Below, piece by piece: positions 1-8,419 of a DNA stretch of 64,000 nucleotides. The stretch lies in the NCBI GenBank assembly GCA_964548175.1, contig CAZJQS010000021.1:1-64000 (forward strand). The letters are read 5' to 3'. The position numbers were made by a program, and so were the translations under genes. Position 1 is the stretch's first letter. Each line of letters begins with the position of its first letter. The notes under the pieces were generated by a model, which was not told the DNA's origin, did no database searches, and was given only the letters and a program-made list of their open reading frames with translations. The DNA is from JANQPA01 sp964548175 (GTDB lineage Bacteria > Bacteroidota > Bacteroidia > Chitinophagales > Saprospiraceae).

Positions 1-85
1 GCGCAAAGGTGTTTTGTTTTTTTTACCGCGAAGGCGCTAAGGGCGCAAAGGTGTTTTGTTTTTTTACCGCGAAGGCGCGAAGTCC
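1..85 (+). repeat. ACCGCGAAGGCGC repeat, tandem forward copies
   Basis: Two near-identical units built on TTTTACCGCGAAGGCGC, followed by TAAGGGCGCAAAGG or GAAGTCC, sit at about 21-50 and 61-85. The tail of a third unit lies at 1-16. The same element occurs in reverse orientation after the next gene (654-683) and at four more places in the window. It lies outside coding sequence. Confidence 0.85.
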
Positions 86-238
86 TTTTTTGTTTTGATA
101 TGTCCTCTTTGGGTTGATTGCGATAGTATACTTTGCGAAAGTAATTTTATCAAGTTTAAATCAGGCGCTGAAAATTTTTACCGAAAAAAGGTAAAACAGT
201 GCTAAGAAGAAATATTTCAATCGCTAAATACCTACAAA

Positions 239-637
239 ATGAAAGAACGTTATAGTGAAATCGAAGCAATAGCAAAAGTAATTGTAGACAGCACCTATCA
301 AATTCATAGAGAATTAGGACCAGGACTTTTGGAGTCCGCTTATCAAGAGTGCTTGTTTTATGAATTAAGCCAAAGAGGCCTAAACGTTAAAAAGGAAGTT
401 CCTTTACCATTTATTTATAAAGGAGTCAGTATGGATTGCGGCTTCAGGATTGACCTGTTTGTTGAAGGAAAAGTTTTAATTGAGATTAAATCTGTTGATG
501 CCATAGCTGCTGTACATCTTGCTCAAACAATTACCTATCTGAAACTCTCAGAAACTTCCCTTGGCTTTTTAATCAACTTCAATGTCGCCAAAGTCAAGGA
601 TGGCATCAGAAGGGTTGTTTACAAATATGAAGAATAA
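239..637 (+). CDS. GxxExxY family protein
   Basis: This 132-residue protein belongs to the GxxExxY family, whose members resemble PD-(D/E)XK nucleases; no cellular role is established. The family signature is G29-L-L-E32-S-A-Y35, following the typical HRELGPG lead. A likely nuclease core is D72 (in FRIDLF) with E82-x-K84 (in LIEIKS). The length is normal for the family and the gene looks intact. It stands alone, on the opposite strand to the polysaccharide locus, and is bracketed by copies of the ACCGC repeat facing each other (1-85 and 654-683). In my general knowledge such genes are often found beside repeats of this kind in Bacteroidota, but I cannot verify that here. The ATG start is preceded by an AT-rich leader without a clear Shine-Dalgarno site, which is normal in this phylum. 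Confidence 0.9.
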   Translation: MKERYSEIEAIAKVIVDSTYQIHRELGPGLLESAYQECLFYELSQRGLNVKKEVPLPFIYKGVSMDCGFRIDLFVEGKVLIEIKSVDAIAAVHLAQTITYLKLSETSLGFLINFNVAKVKDGIRRVVYKYEE

Positions 638-653
638 TTCATCCAAATAAAAT

Positions 654-683
654 CTTCGCGCCCTTTGCGTCTTAGCGGTAAAA
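654..683 (-). repeat. ACCGC repeat, inverted copy after the GxxExxY gene
   Basis: The plus strand reads CTTCGCGCCCTTTGCGTC then TTAGCGGTAAA, the reverse complement of the repeat at 1-85. With that copy it forms inverted ends around the GxxExxY gene. It lies between two gene ends and could also act as a terminator for either; that is inference. Confidence 0.8.
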
Positions 684-687
684 AAAA

Positions 688-1803
688 CTACTCAAACTCA
701 TTCTTCACCTCAAAACCCGCATCCCGCAACAACTGATCCTTCCGGAAATGCTCAATATCGCTTGCCACCATCTCCCTGATCATAGCCCGCAGATCATAAC
801 GCGGCTGCCAGCCCAGCTTTTCCATGGCTTTGGCCGGATCGCCGATCAGCAGGTCGACTTCTGTGGGGCGGAAATATCGGGGGTCGACGGCCACCACCTC
901 CCTGCCCGCTTCCACCGAAAACTCAGGATTATCGGAGGAAGCTACTACCGCCACCTCTTCCTTACCTTTCCCTTTGAAAGCCAGCTCCACCCCGATCTCT
1001 GCAAAAGCCAGCTTGACGAAGTCGCGCACGCTGGTGGTGATGCCGGTGGCGATGACAAAATCTTCCGGCTGTTCCTGCTGGAGCATCAGCCACATGGCTT
1101 CCACATAATCCTTGGCATGACCCCAGTCTCTTTTGGCATCCAGATTACCCAGATAGAGCTTATCCTGTAACCCCAGGGCAATCTTGGCCACCGCCCGCGT
1201 GATCTTGCGGGTGACGAAGGTCTCTCCGCGCAGCGGCGATTCGTGGTTGAACAGGATGCCGTTGCAGGCGTAGATGTGGTAAGCCTCGCGGTAGTTGACC
1301 GTGATCCAGTAGGCGTATAACTTCGCAACAGCGTAGGGCGAACGCGGATAAAAAGGCGTCGTTTCTTTTTGAGGCACCTCCTGCACCAGTCCGTACAACT
1401 CCGAAGTGGAGGCCTGATAGTATTTCGTTTTTTCCGTTAACCCCAGCAGGCGAATGGCTTCCAGCAGGCGCAACGCCCCCACAGCATCCGAATTGGCCGT
1501 GTATTCCGGCGATTCAAAGCTCACTTTTACGTGCGACTGCGCACCGAGGTTGTAGATCTCGTCGGGCTGGACTTCCTGTATGATGCGGATGAGATTGGTG
1601 GAGTCGGTCAGATCGCCGTAATGCAGGATGAACTTCAGTTCCGTCTCATGCGGATCCTGGTAAAGGTGGTCCACGCGGGCAGTGTTAAAAAGGGAAGAGC
1701 GTCGTTTGATGCCGTGTACTTCGTAGCCCTTTTCCAGTAACAGTTCGGATAGGTAGGCGCCGTCTTGCCCGGTGACGCCGGTGATGAGTGCTTTTTTCTT
1801 CAT
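688..1803 (-). CDS. gmd: GDP-mannose 4,6-dehydratase
   Basis: Gmd converts GDP-D-mannose to GDP-4-keto-6-deoxy-D-mannose, the precursor of GDP-L-fucose, GDP-D-rhamnose or GDP-perosamine. The protein is about 371 residues, normal for the family. The short-chain dehydrogenase features are clear: the NADP-binding GVTGQDG (G9, G12, G15), the T133-S-E135 segment and the catalytic pair Y157-xxx-K161 in SPYAVAK. I chose the ATG at 1803 because MKKKALITG is the canonical N-terminus; an upstream ATG at 1848 would add 15 unrelated residues. It is the last gene of the minus-strand polysaccharide locus. No GDP-fucose synthase, reductase or aminotransferase acting on its product lies in the window, so the final sugar is unknown. 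Confidence 0.96.
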   Translation of the reverse strand: MKKKALITGVTGQDGAYLSELLLEKGYEVHGIKRRSSLFNTARVDHLYQDPHETELKFILHYGDLTDSTNLIRIIQEVQPDEIYNLGAQSHVKVSFESPEYTANSDAVGALRLLEAIRLLGLTEKTKYYQASTSELYGLVQEVPQKETTPFYPRSPYAVAKLYAYWITVNYREAYHIYACNGILFNHESPLRGETFVTRKITRAVAKIALGLQDKLYLGNLDAKRDWGHAKDYVEAMWLMLQQEQPEDFVIATGITTSVRDFVKLAFAEIGVELAFKGKGKEEVAVVASSDNPEFSVEAGREVVAVDPRYFRPTEVDLLIGDPAKAMEKLGWQPRYDLRAMIREMVASDIEHFRKDQLLRDAGFEVKNEFE

Positions 1804-1867
1804 AACAAGTGATTCTTCTTTGCAAATAGACAGCGGAGATCTGCTCAAACAGCGGCCTCAGCATCGC

Positions 1868-2641
1868 TCACAGCATACCACTGCTTTTCTTTTTTTTCAG
1901 GTGCACAAACTCCAGTGCTTTGCGGAAATAACGCCCATACAACCTCCCCATGTTCGTCTCTACGCCATGCTCCCGGCAGGCCCGGAGAATTTCCCGGTTG
2001 ATGACCAGTCGGTTTTTCACGGACGCATTACTCACTCCGCCCGCCCGCATATGCACGAGCGGCTGATCGATGTAGCGGTACGACAAACCATGAATGTACA
2101 ACATTCTAAGCAACAACTCGAAATCCGCAGCGATCCGGTAGCTCGTATCGTGCAGGCCATGCTGCTGATAATATTTCCGCTTCAGGTAAAAAGTCGGATG
2201 CGCCGGCATAAAACCCTGCGCAAACTTGTGCGGCCGGAAATGCCCCGACGAATAGTACCGGATGATCTTGCTCGTATCCTCCGGCTGCACATACACCACA
2301 TCCCCGAAAACACAGTCGACCGGCTGTTGCCCGAACGCCCGGGCAATGATCGACAATACCCCGGAATGGGTGAAAAAGTCATCGGAATTCAATATCCCGA
2401 CCACCTCTCCCGTAGCCGCCCGTATGCCCTTGTTGAGGGCATCGTACAAGCCGTCGTCCTTCTCCGAGATCACCCTGGCTACATGCGGGAATTCCTCCAC
2501 GATCTTCAGCGTATCATCACTCGACTGCCCGTCTACGATGATGTGCTCCACCTCGGGATGCATCTGCATGGCTACGCTCTCGAGCGTGTCCCGGAGGGTA
2601 GCGGCGGAGTTGTAGGTGGGGGTGATGATGGAGAGGGTCAT
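1868..2641 (-). CDS. Family 2 glycosyltransferase (WcaA/WcaE-like)
   Basis: This 257-residue GT-A fold enzyme transfers a sugar from a nucleotide donor to the growing polysaccharide on the inner face of the cytoplasmic membrane; donor and acceptor cannot be read from sequence. It starts with the family 2 hallmark SIITPTYNSAATL. The first acidic site is in IIVDGQSSDDT (D37) and the metal-binding DxD-type motif is in GILNSDDFF (D87-D88). It is similar in layout to the 261-residue enzyme at 21016-21801. Its ATG overlaps the stop of the upstream methyltransferase gene by 4 bases (ATGA), suggesting translational coupling. Its base composition is richer in G+C than that of the genes that follow it to the right. 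Confidence 0.9.
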   Translation of the reverse strand: MTLSIITPTYNSAATLRDTLESVAMQMHPEVEHIIVDGQSSDDTLKIVEEFPHVARVISEKDDGLYDALNKGIRAATGEVVGILNSDDFFTHSGVLSIIARAFGQQPVDCVFGDVVYVQPEDTSKIIRYYSSGHFRPHKFAQGFMPAHPTFYLKRKYYQQHGLHDTSYRIAADFELLLRMLYIHGLSYRYIDQPLVHMRAGGVSNASVKNRLVINREILRACREHGVETNMGRLYGRYFRKALEFVHLKKKKSSGML

Positions 2642-3192
2642 GCTTTGAAATAAAAGGCGGTGTCGGTTACGCCGTTTGAGGTCCAGATAGAGCGATATTC
2701 TTTGATAATGTTATAGACTTCCTTCCACTCATCTGTCATTTGGTCTTCTGTTTTAACAGAAGTTGGGCTATGAGTATCGGATGGTAAAAACCAATTCACG
2801 TTGTCGATCAGGAGGATGCCTCCGCTTTTTAGCAAGGGGAGGCTTTTAAGCGCGGTATAGGCCCGATGCTTACCATCTACCAGTGCGATGTCGATCGAGT
2901 TAGGTTTTAATTCCTCGAAGATCCGGCAATATTCCGCGTTATTGGGATCGGCTTCATCTCCGTCATCTCTTAAGCGATAATCGACATTTTTAAGTTTCTT
3001 TTCTTCCAGTTGCTGACTGACTTTTTGATGCCAGCCGGCATGATGTTCTACGCTGATGACTTTGGCGCACCTTTGGGCGAACCAGATCGTGCTTCGGCCC
3101 GAGCCAAATTCAAGCAATATATCGGTTGGTTTGATTAATTGCTCCAGCAGGTGGATGGCCTCTTTGGTTAGCCAGGGGAGGCCTGGGTTCAT
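2638..3192 (-). CDS. Class I SAM-dependent methyltransferase
   Basis: The 184-residue protein carries the S-adenosylmethionine-binding motif I as LLEFGSGRSTIWFA (about residues 26-39), followed by an acidic strand end (ISVEH). A second strand, ALVDGKHRAY, lies near residue 120, and a LLIDNVNWFLP loop follows. The fold is that of small FkbM- or O-methyltransferase-like enzymes. Placed between glycosyltransferase genes, it probably methylates a sugar of the polysaccharide or caps the chain; the target is inference. The stop overlaps the next gene by 4 bases. Confidence 0.8.
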   Translation of the reverse strand: MNPGLPWLTKEAIHLLEQLIKPTDILLEFGSGRSTIWFAQRCAKVISVEHHAGWHQKVSQQLEEKKLKNVDYRLRDDGDEADPNNAEYCRIFEELKPNSIDIALVDGKHRAYTALKSLPLLKSGGILLIDNVNWFLPSDTHSPTSVKTEDQMTDEWKEVYNIIKEYRSIWTSNGVTDTAFYFKA

Positions 3193-3279
3193 CTTGGTAT
3201 AGAGAAAGAGATTGGCTCGATTGATGATGTATCGAGGGTTAAATATGATTTATCGGCCATTATTGCAATTTAGTTTTTA

Positions 3280-3834
3280 TCAGGAAATGATCCGTTTTCT
3301 TACGGGAGTTGCCGGATTACCCTGGTGTATGGTAAAGGCTTCAAGATCATTAGTAGCCACAGAATTAACACTTAAAACAGCATGGCTTTTACACCTGACA
3401 CCCGGGCATATGACGGAATGAGCACCTATCCAAACACCATCTTCCAGAACAATATCTTTTATGATCAGATCAAAAGTTGTTTTTTTATAATTATGATTCC
3501 CCGTCAGCAGCATGGCTCCCTGGGAGATGCATGCATTTTTTCCTATCCGCACATCGGCCAGGTTATCGATCCAGACGTTTTCGCCTATCCAGCTGTGATC
3601 TCCGATGCTTAATCGCCAGGGGTATTTGATGTTGATGGTCGGTTTGATAACCACGCCTTTGCCAATTCGAGCACCGAAGAGGCGAAGTACGGCAACTTTC
3701 AAACTTGAAAATGGATTGAGCGGATTGATCAGGACTAAGCCGTTGACCAGATACCAGAGTGCCCGCTTTAGAGGGCTGCCGCCTGGCTGGTACCAGCTAT
3801 TGGAGAAAGAGCTGTTATCTACCTGTTGACTCAT
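3280..3834 (-). CDS. WcaF-like colanic-acid-type O-acetyltransferase
   Basis: The 184-residue protein is a left-handed beta-helix acyltransferase of the WcaF type, which uses acetyl-CoA to O-acetylate a sugar of an exopolysaccharide. The N-terminal SLKRALWYLVNGLVLINPLNP segment typical of WcaF is present, followed by hexapeptide repeats (IGKGVVIKPTINIKYPWRL, IGDHSWIGENVWID, IGKNACIS). The conserved GNHNYKKTTFDL loop carries the likely catalytic His. A second coil set (VWIGAHSVICPGV) and the closing QGNPATPVRKR complete the fold. The ATG overlaps the stop of the upstream glycosyltransferase by 4 bases. Confidence 0.9.
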   Translation of the reverse strand: MSQQVDNSSFSNSWYQPGGSPLKRALWYLVNGLVLINPLNPFSSLKVAVLRLFGARIGKGVVIKPTINIKYPWRLSIGDHSWIGENVWIDNLADVRIGKNACISQGAMLLTGNHNYKKTTFDLIIKDIVLEDGVWIGAHSVICPGVRCKSHAVLSVNSVATNDLEAFTIHQGNPATPVRKRIIS

Positions 3835-4964
3835 GAGAAGATCTGCAAATATTTCTTTGTCAGTTGGGAATCGTCGGCAAAATCACGAGCAAAGGCCCAG
3901 GCGGATCGGGACCACTTCTTATACTCCTGCCCCTCCATTTGGGCGGCTTTGGAAATGGTTGTTGTCCAAGTTTCTATTTCGGATAGTTTCAGATCCCATC
4001 CGGTTTGTTGAGTGCTTAGCTCTTTCCAGGGCGTCTGGTCGCTGATGATGACCGGTAGACCGGCGGAGAAGGCTTCGAAAATAGCGTGGCCGAAGTTTTC
4101 TCCGTGGGTCGGCAAAACAAAAAAGTGTTGGGTAGAAAGGAACGCCTTCAATTGTTGATGTTCCATTTCTCCCTGGTAATGCACTTTGATGTTTTTGGGT
4201 AAGGTCTGGATCATGGACTGGCAATGATCCCAGTAGGTTTTATCTTCCAGGCTGCCTATTATGTTGAAAACTAAGGATTCCCGAACGCCTTTCAATGCTT
4301 TTAAAACTGTGTCGAGCCCCTTGATGGGGTGGATACGACCGACAAAGCAAAATTCGAACGGCTCTCCGGTTTTTTTTTCAGCGTAGCCGTCTACTTTTTG
4401 AGGAAAATTTGGGGCTAAAAAAACGGATGTATTTTCTCCAAATTTTTGTTGAATGGCCTCCCGTTCTTCCGGATCAGTGGCGTGAAAACGCAGTTGTTGA
4501 GGAAGCCCGGTGCTTTTCATCAATTGTAGGAATATCTTTTTTTTCAGGGGTTTGAAGTTAAGGGCACTATCCTTCAACATACCTCTTGGAGATAAGATAA
4601 TTTTGGCCGATATTTTTTTTTGCCAGAGTAATAGGAGGGGATAGATGGTGAATATCTTGGAGAACATGCTGTTGAGGTAGATAAAATCCGGCTGAATTTC
4701 TGCTATGATGTTTTGAAGGCTTTGGAGATTCTGAGTTTTTTCGGAAGCGTACCAGACAGAAGTCTTTTCCGAGTAAGGCGTCCACTGATCCGGCTGAATG
4801 CCTTCATAGGGTTCGGCTGCGCCCAGGTCTTTATGGCTGGTGACGACCCGGATGTTGAGTTGTTCTTCCATTGTGTCCACGAAGTTGACGGTGGAGCGGA
4901 TGGGGCCGCCGGCGCGGAAGCCCGGGTGGAACCAGTCGGTGAGTAGGAGTATTGTTGGGGAAAT
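3831..4964 (-). CDS. Family 4-type glycosyltransferase with a non-canonical start
   Basis: This GT-B glycosyltransferase has a C-terminal donor domain with the retaining-enzyme E-x7-E motif in GENFGHAIFEAF. The first usual start codon is GTG at 4880 (349 residues). In the same frame, the 28 codons upstream of it read TILLLTDWFHPGFRAGG and then PIRSTVNFV, which is the normal N-terminus of this family (first beta strand and acceptor loop). Coding therefore extends upstream to about 4964. No ATG, GTG or TTG lies between there and the in-frame TAA of the preceding gene (4989-4991); an ATT at 4964 is the best candidate. So this is either a rare start codon, a sequence error, or a protein beginning at GTG with a damaged N-terminus. 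Confidence 0.75.
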   Translation of the reverse strand: MSPTILLLTDWFHPGFRAGGPIRSTVNFVDTMEEQLNIRVVTSHKDLGAAEPYEGIQPDQWTPYSEKTSVWYASEKTQNLQSLQNIIAEIQPDFIYLNSMFSKIFTIYPLLLLWQKKISAKIILSPRGMLKDSALNFKPLKKKIFLQLMKSTGLPQQLRFHATDPEEREAIQQKFGENTSVFLAPNFPQKVDGYAEKKTGEPFEFCFVGRIHPIKGLDTVLKALKGVRESLVFNIIGSLEDKTYWDHCQSMIQTLPKNIKVHYQGEMEHQQLKAFLSTQHFFVLPTHGENFGHAIFEAFSAGLPVIISDQTPWKELSTQQTGWDLKLSEIETWTTTISKAAQMEGQEYKKWSRSAWAFARDFADDSQLTKKYLQIFS

Positions 4965-4988
4965 GAGTTTCCGGTTTTTTTGACAGAA

Positions 4989-5990
4989 TTAATGATTGTT
5001 CTTTTCTGCTATGAATTGGTACACCTTAAGATACTCTGAAGCAATTTTTTCAAGCTTAAAACGCTCAACGTTTCCTAATCCCTTTTTGATGAGTTGCTCT
5101 CTGTACGCTTTATCCTCAATTAGCTTTAGGATACCTGACCGGATGGATTCTACTTCAAATGGGTTCACCAGGTGGGCTGCCTCGCCTGCAATTTCCGGCA
5201 TGGAGGAAATATTGCTGGTGATAACAGGCCGGCCGGTAGCATTGGCTTCGACAATGGGTAAGCCAAAACCTTCCAATAAAGATACGAATGCCAGCAAGTC
5301 GCAATTTATATATTTATCTACCATTTCCTGATTACTGATGTTAGCGCTATTCTTATATTTTATCTGATATTTTTTTAGCAGTTGCAGTTGCTCGTCGGTG
5401 AGTGTTCCTACAATATCCAGGGTACAAGGGATGTCTTTTAAAGCTTCGATCAGCCTTGGTAAGTTTTTGTTGTATTTGGTGCCGATGTGCAATATGGTTG
5501 GTTGTTGCGAATTAAATGGTTTGGGCGTATACTGGAAGCGCTTCGAAACGAAATTTGGTATTATCTTGATCTTATCTTCGGGACAGCGGACATATCGAAG
5601 GATGTCTTTTTTAGATTCTTTAGAAATGGTCGTGACCAAGGCAACTTTCCTCACGGGCCAGGTAAGCCAGAAGAGTCTAAGTATTTGCCGCTTAAGCCAG
5701 GAACCTCGTTTCATAAATCCAACGTCATGAATAGTAAGGATGGTTTTCGAACCCTTGAGGCCTAAAGTAATGTAGTGAATATCACCGGTAACATGGTTTA
5801 CGTGGCCCTGATGTTGCCTGGCATCTATTACATTTTTTACCCGGTTGAGCAATCCCTGGCTGGGGTGGGGGGAATGGGCGATATGTTGCTCAATTTTTCC
5901 GTTAAGCATCTGACGTATTTCGGAAAACAGGTTCTCTATGCTAAAGTAATTGTTGAAAGGCTTTCGGTGATAGAAGGTGACTTTTATCAA
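4989..5990 (-). CDS. Family 4-type glycosyltransferase
   Basis: A 333-residue GT-B enzyme. The N-terminal domain contains the DIHYITLGLKGSKTILTIHDVGF segment typical of mannosyl/rhamnosyl-type family 4 enzymes. The donor domain has PTILHIGTKYNKNLPRLIEAL and the E-x7-E motif in EGFGLPIVEANATGRPVITSN. Donor and acceptor are not predictable. Its TAA is in the same reading frame as the next glycosyltransferase gene, so the two are separated by one in-frame stop. The gene is AT-rich, like its neighbours in the variable part of the locus. Confidence 0.9.
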   Translation of the reverse strand: MIKVTFYHRKPFNNYFSIENLFSEIRQMLNGKIEQHIAHSPHPSQGLLNRVKNVIDARQHQGHVNHVTGDIHYITLGLKGSKTILTIHDVGFMKRGSWLKRQILRLFWLTWPVRKVALVTTISKESKKDILRYVRCPEDKIKIIPNFVSKRFQYTPKPFNSQQPTILHIGTKYNKNLPRLIEALKDIPCTLDIVGTLTDEQLQLLKKYQIKYKNSANISNQEMVDKYINCDLLAFVSLLEGFGLPIVEANATGRPVITSNISSMPEIAGEAAHLVNPFEVESIRSGILKLIEDKAYREQLIKKGLGNVERFKLEKIASEYLKVYQFIAEKNNH

Positions 5991-6002
5991 AATATGAAGC
6001 GC

Positions 6003-6683
6003 TTAAAACGTTTTTGGGAAATAATTCTTTAGTACAAATTCATAAAGTTCCAGATCGAGCTGGTTGTGATTTTCGATGGCTGTTTTAGTTTGATTGTCCA
6101 GTGGTTTTTTCTTGTTGGTTTTTTGAAAGCGCTTTTCGGTGATGGGATGAAGCCAACCAAATGTTTTTTCAAACCTATCACATGATTCTTCAAATTGCTC
6201 TTGAATACCAATAAACTTATATTTTTTTTTCAAGTTACTTTTTGCAACTTCCAACATCTTTTTTTCTGAGAACCACTTATTGTTGAACCCATACAAAATA
6301 CCAGCGGTGAACCTGGTTTGTAAATTACTTTGAAGAGCACTATAGGGAAGTTTAGAATCATCTAAAAAAACCTCTGCCAACGTAGTAGCATGTAAGCGAT
6401 CATAATCATAATGCCGACGGTTTTGAAGCACAAAGTAATAATGGCTCCGGCAACGCTCTACGGGGTCTCTAAAAAAGATAATATATTCATGCTTTCGGAA
6501 AGGTTTAAAGTAATGCAGGCCAAAAGGATAGTGGCCATGGATACAAGCCTTTTCTGGATATTTGGTAATAATAAACTTCCTAATGCCTGCCGGCCTGAAA
6601 ATGTGATCTCCAAATTCCGGTTCTAAATATGATTTCACAAAAGAACTACCCGCTGTTTTAGGGATATGGGTGAAATGAAGCAT
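6003..6683 (-). CDS. Sulfotransferase family 2 protein
   Basis: The 226-residue protein has the two PAPS-binding motifs of the carbohydrate sulfotransferase (Sulfotransfer_2) family. The 5'-phosphosulfate loop is HIPKTAGSSF at residues 6-15, and the 3'-phosphate strand is YIIFFRDPVERCRSHYYF at about residues 68-85. Such enzymes move sulfate from PAPS to a hydroxyl of a sugar. Its place among glycosyltransferases predicts a sulfated polysaccharide. It is one of two intact sulfotransferases in the locus (the other is at 24457-25149). The PAPS-making genes cysC, cysD and cysN lie about 42 kb away in the same window. Confidence 0.9.
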   Translation of the reverse strand: MLHFTHIPKTAGSSFVKSYLEPEFGDHIFRPAGIRKFIITKYPEKACIHGHYPFGLHYFKPFRKHEYIIFFRDPVERCRSHYYFVLQNRRHYDYDRLHATTLAEVFLDDSKLPYSALQSNLQTRFTAGILYGFNNKWFSEKKMLEVAKSNLKKKYKFIGIQEQFEESCDRFEKTFGWLHPITEKRFQKTNKKKPLDNQTKTAIENHNQLDLELYEFVLKNYFPKTF

Positions 6684-6748
6684 ATAGAGATAAATTACTT
6701 TTCAGATCAACTGGAAAAACAGTTGAGCTTAAAAGTTGAATAATGAAA

Positions 6749-7429
6749 TTATAGGACTTCCCTTTTTTTAGCACTGTAAATTAGTTGATAACCAAAAAAG
6801 CCTGGGGAGATTTTCTTTAACACTGAGAAAAGCGATTGCTCCATTGAGGTAGTTAAGACTTTTGACAAAATACTGGCAAATGGTGGTCTTCCAGAAACGT
6901 CTGCTGTCAATAATTTGAAATTGTTTTTTTCGAGCAGTTCTTTTCCTGTTTTAAAAGTATACCATCTAAAATGGGTATAATCCCAAAGGCCAGCTTCCTG
7001 ATAATTGAAATTGCCTTTTATTAATTCCAAGCGAGATTTATAATGCATCAAGTTTGGCAAAGCAACGACTAGAATTCCTCCAAGGGCTAATACATCCCAA
7101 ATATCTTTTAGAAGTTGATCTGGATAGCAAATATGCTCTAATACATGGGAGCATATCACCGCATCATAAGTCTCTTTTTTTAAGGTATCGGGTAGGCCAT
7201 TCTCCAAATTATGAAGACAAGCTTTTCTTAGGTATCCTTCAGCTATTTTTAATTCGCTTTCGGAAATAGTAACACCGTCTACTGCGATTCCTTCATCGTT
7301 AAGGATTTTAGCATTGGCTCCATTTCCAAAACCTAGGTCAAGAACTAATCTGGGATTCTTTGGAAGGAGTGCTAATACTGGTTGATTGCCAGTGTTGATG
7401 TATTGCTTTTCAGAAGTCCTTTTGCTCAT
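6749..7429 (-). CDS. Class I SAM-dependent methyltransferase
   Basis: A 226-residue methyltransferase with motif I LVLDLGFGNGANAKIL (about residues 28-43), an acidic end of strand 2 near AVDGVTIS, and the post-motif ICSHVLEHICYPDQLLKDI typical of Methyltransf_11/MetW-like enzymes. The product is probably a methylated sugar or a methyl cap, judged only from context. The ATG lies inside the 3' end of the upstream glycosyltransferase gene (20-base overlap), which supports co-translation. Confidence 0.85.
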   Translation of the reverse strand: MSKRTSEKQYINTGNQPVLALLPKNPRLVLDLGFGNGANAKILNDEGIAVDGVTISESELKIAEGYLRKACLHNLENGLPDTLKKETYDAVICSHVLEHICYPDQLLKDIWDVLALGGILVVALPNLMHYKSRLELIKGNFNYQEAGLWDYTHFRWYTFKTGKELLEKNNFKLLTADVSGRPPFASILSKVLTTSMEQSLFSVLKKISPGFFGYQLIYSAKKREVL

Positions 7430-8366
7430 CTATCTGAAAAAATTTTAATTTTCCATTTAACGTTGTGATTAATAAAACAACTATAAGGATTAGGTTAAAT
7501 GGTGAATAGTTTAGGGTCGTGTAACTTTTTAAATTTAATTGCCTTAAGTTATATAAGGATTTTTTTGTTATGCTTTTTAGATGTCTGATACCCTTTTTTT
7601 CATTGATAAAGGCCCATAGATACCAATTCGCTTTATTGATAGAGTGATTTTTTAATAAAATGGAATAAACAAGAGCTTCTTCTTTTATTAATAACTGAGC
7701 AGGAAGTGTGTTACTTGCTCTATTCTCATGTGTTCTTAAAGCTAAAAGGCAGGCTGGGTTGTATACATAATCGTAGCCAGAAAGGCTGATTCTTACCCAA
7801 TATTCGAAATCCCCGGCATATTTAAAATCTTCATTAAAAAAACCCACTTCTTCGAAAGCCGTTCTCCTCAACATGACGGGAGATAGATTGCCTGGTAAAC
7901 ACCCTCGCGATAAAAACTTATTTAAGGCTATTTTAGCCTTTGTTAGGCTCAAGCCTGAGGCAGTTTTTGTTTTTTTAAGTAATTTGCCATCCTGGATCAT
8001 ATCAAAGTCAGAAAAAATCATTCCAGCAGATGGATGTTTCTGCAAGCCCTTTACCTGCTCTTCAATACAGGTAGGATGAAGGATGTCATCTTGGCAAAGA
8101 ATTTGAATAAAATCTCCGACAGATTCGCGAAGAGCGTTGTTTAGATTGGAAAATATACCTTTTTGGACAGACGTGTTTTTAATGATTTTCCAAGAAGGAT
8201 CAGAAATAGTCAGAACCCATTTTTCATAGTTAGAATTGATTACATCATCTGAAATGATAACCTCAATAGACTTATATGTTTGATTCCTGATTGACTCCAG
8301 CGTAGTTTCAAAGAAATCAGGAGGATAATATATAGGAATAACAATTGATACAAGTGGGGTGTCCAA
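7410..8366 (-). CDS. Family 2 glycosyltransferase
   Basis: A 318-residue GT-A enzyme that begins SIVIPIYYPPDFFETTLESI. The first acidic motif is EVIISDDVINSNY and the metal site is in IQILCQDDILHP. The segment GFFNEDFKYAGDFEYWVRISL carries the usual catalytic-base region. The C-terminal 40 residues include a strongly hydrophobic stretch (LILIVVLLITTL) that may anchor the enzyme to the membrane. Donor unknown. It is unusually AT-rich. Confidence 0.9.
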   Translation of the reverse strand: MDTPLVSIVIPIYYPPDFFETTLESIRNQTYKSIEVIISDDVINSNYEKWVLTISDPSWKIIKNTSVQKGIFSNLNNALRESVGDFIQILCQDDILHPTCIEEQVKGLQKHPSAGMIFSDFDMIQDGKLLKKTKTASGLSLTKAKIALNKFLSRGCLPGNLSPVMLRRTAFEEVGFFNEDFKYAGDFEYWVRISLSGYDYVYNPACLLALRTHENRASNTLPAQLLIKEEALVYSILLKNHSINKANWYLWAFINEKKGIRHLKSITKKSLYNLRQLNLKSYTTLNYSPFNLILIVVLLITTLNGKLKFFQIDEQKDF

Positions 8367-8419
8367 TTTGAAGCAATTTTTTATGATGAAAATTCATTAC
8401 TCTCCCTAGTAAGGGAAAG

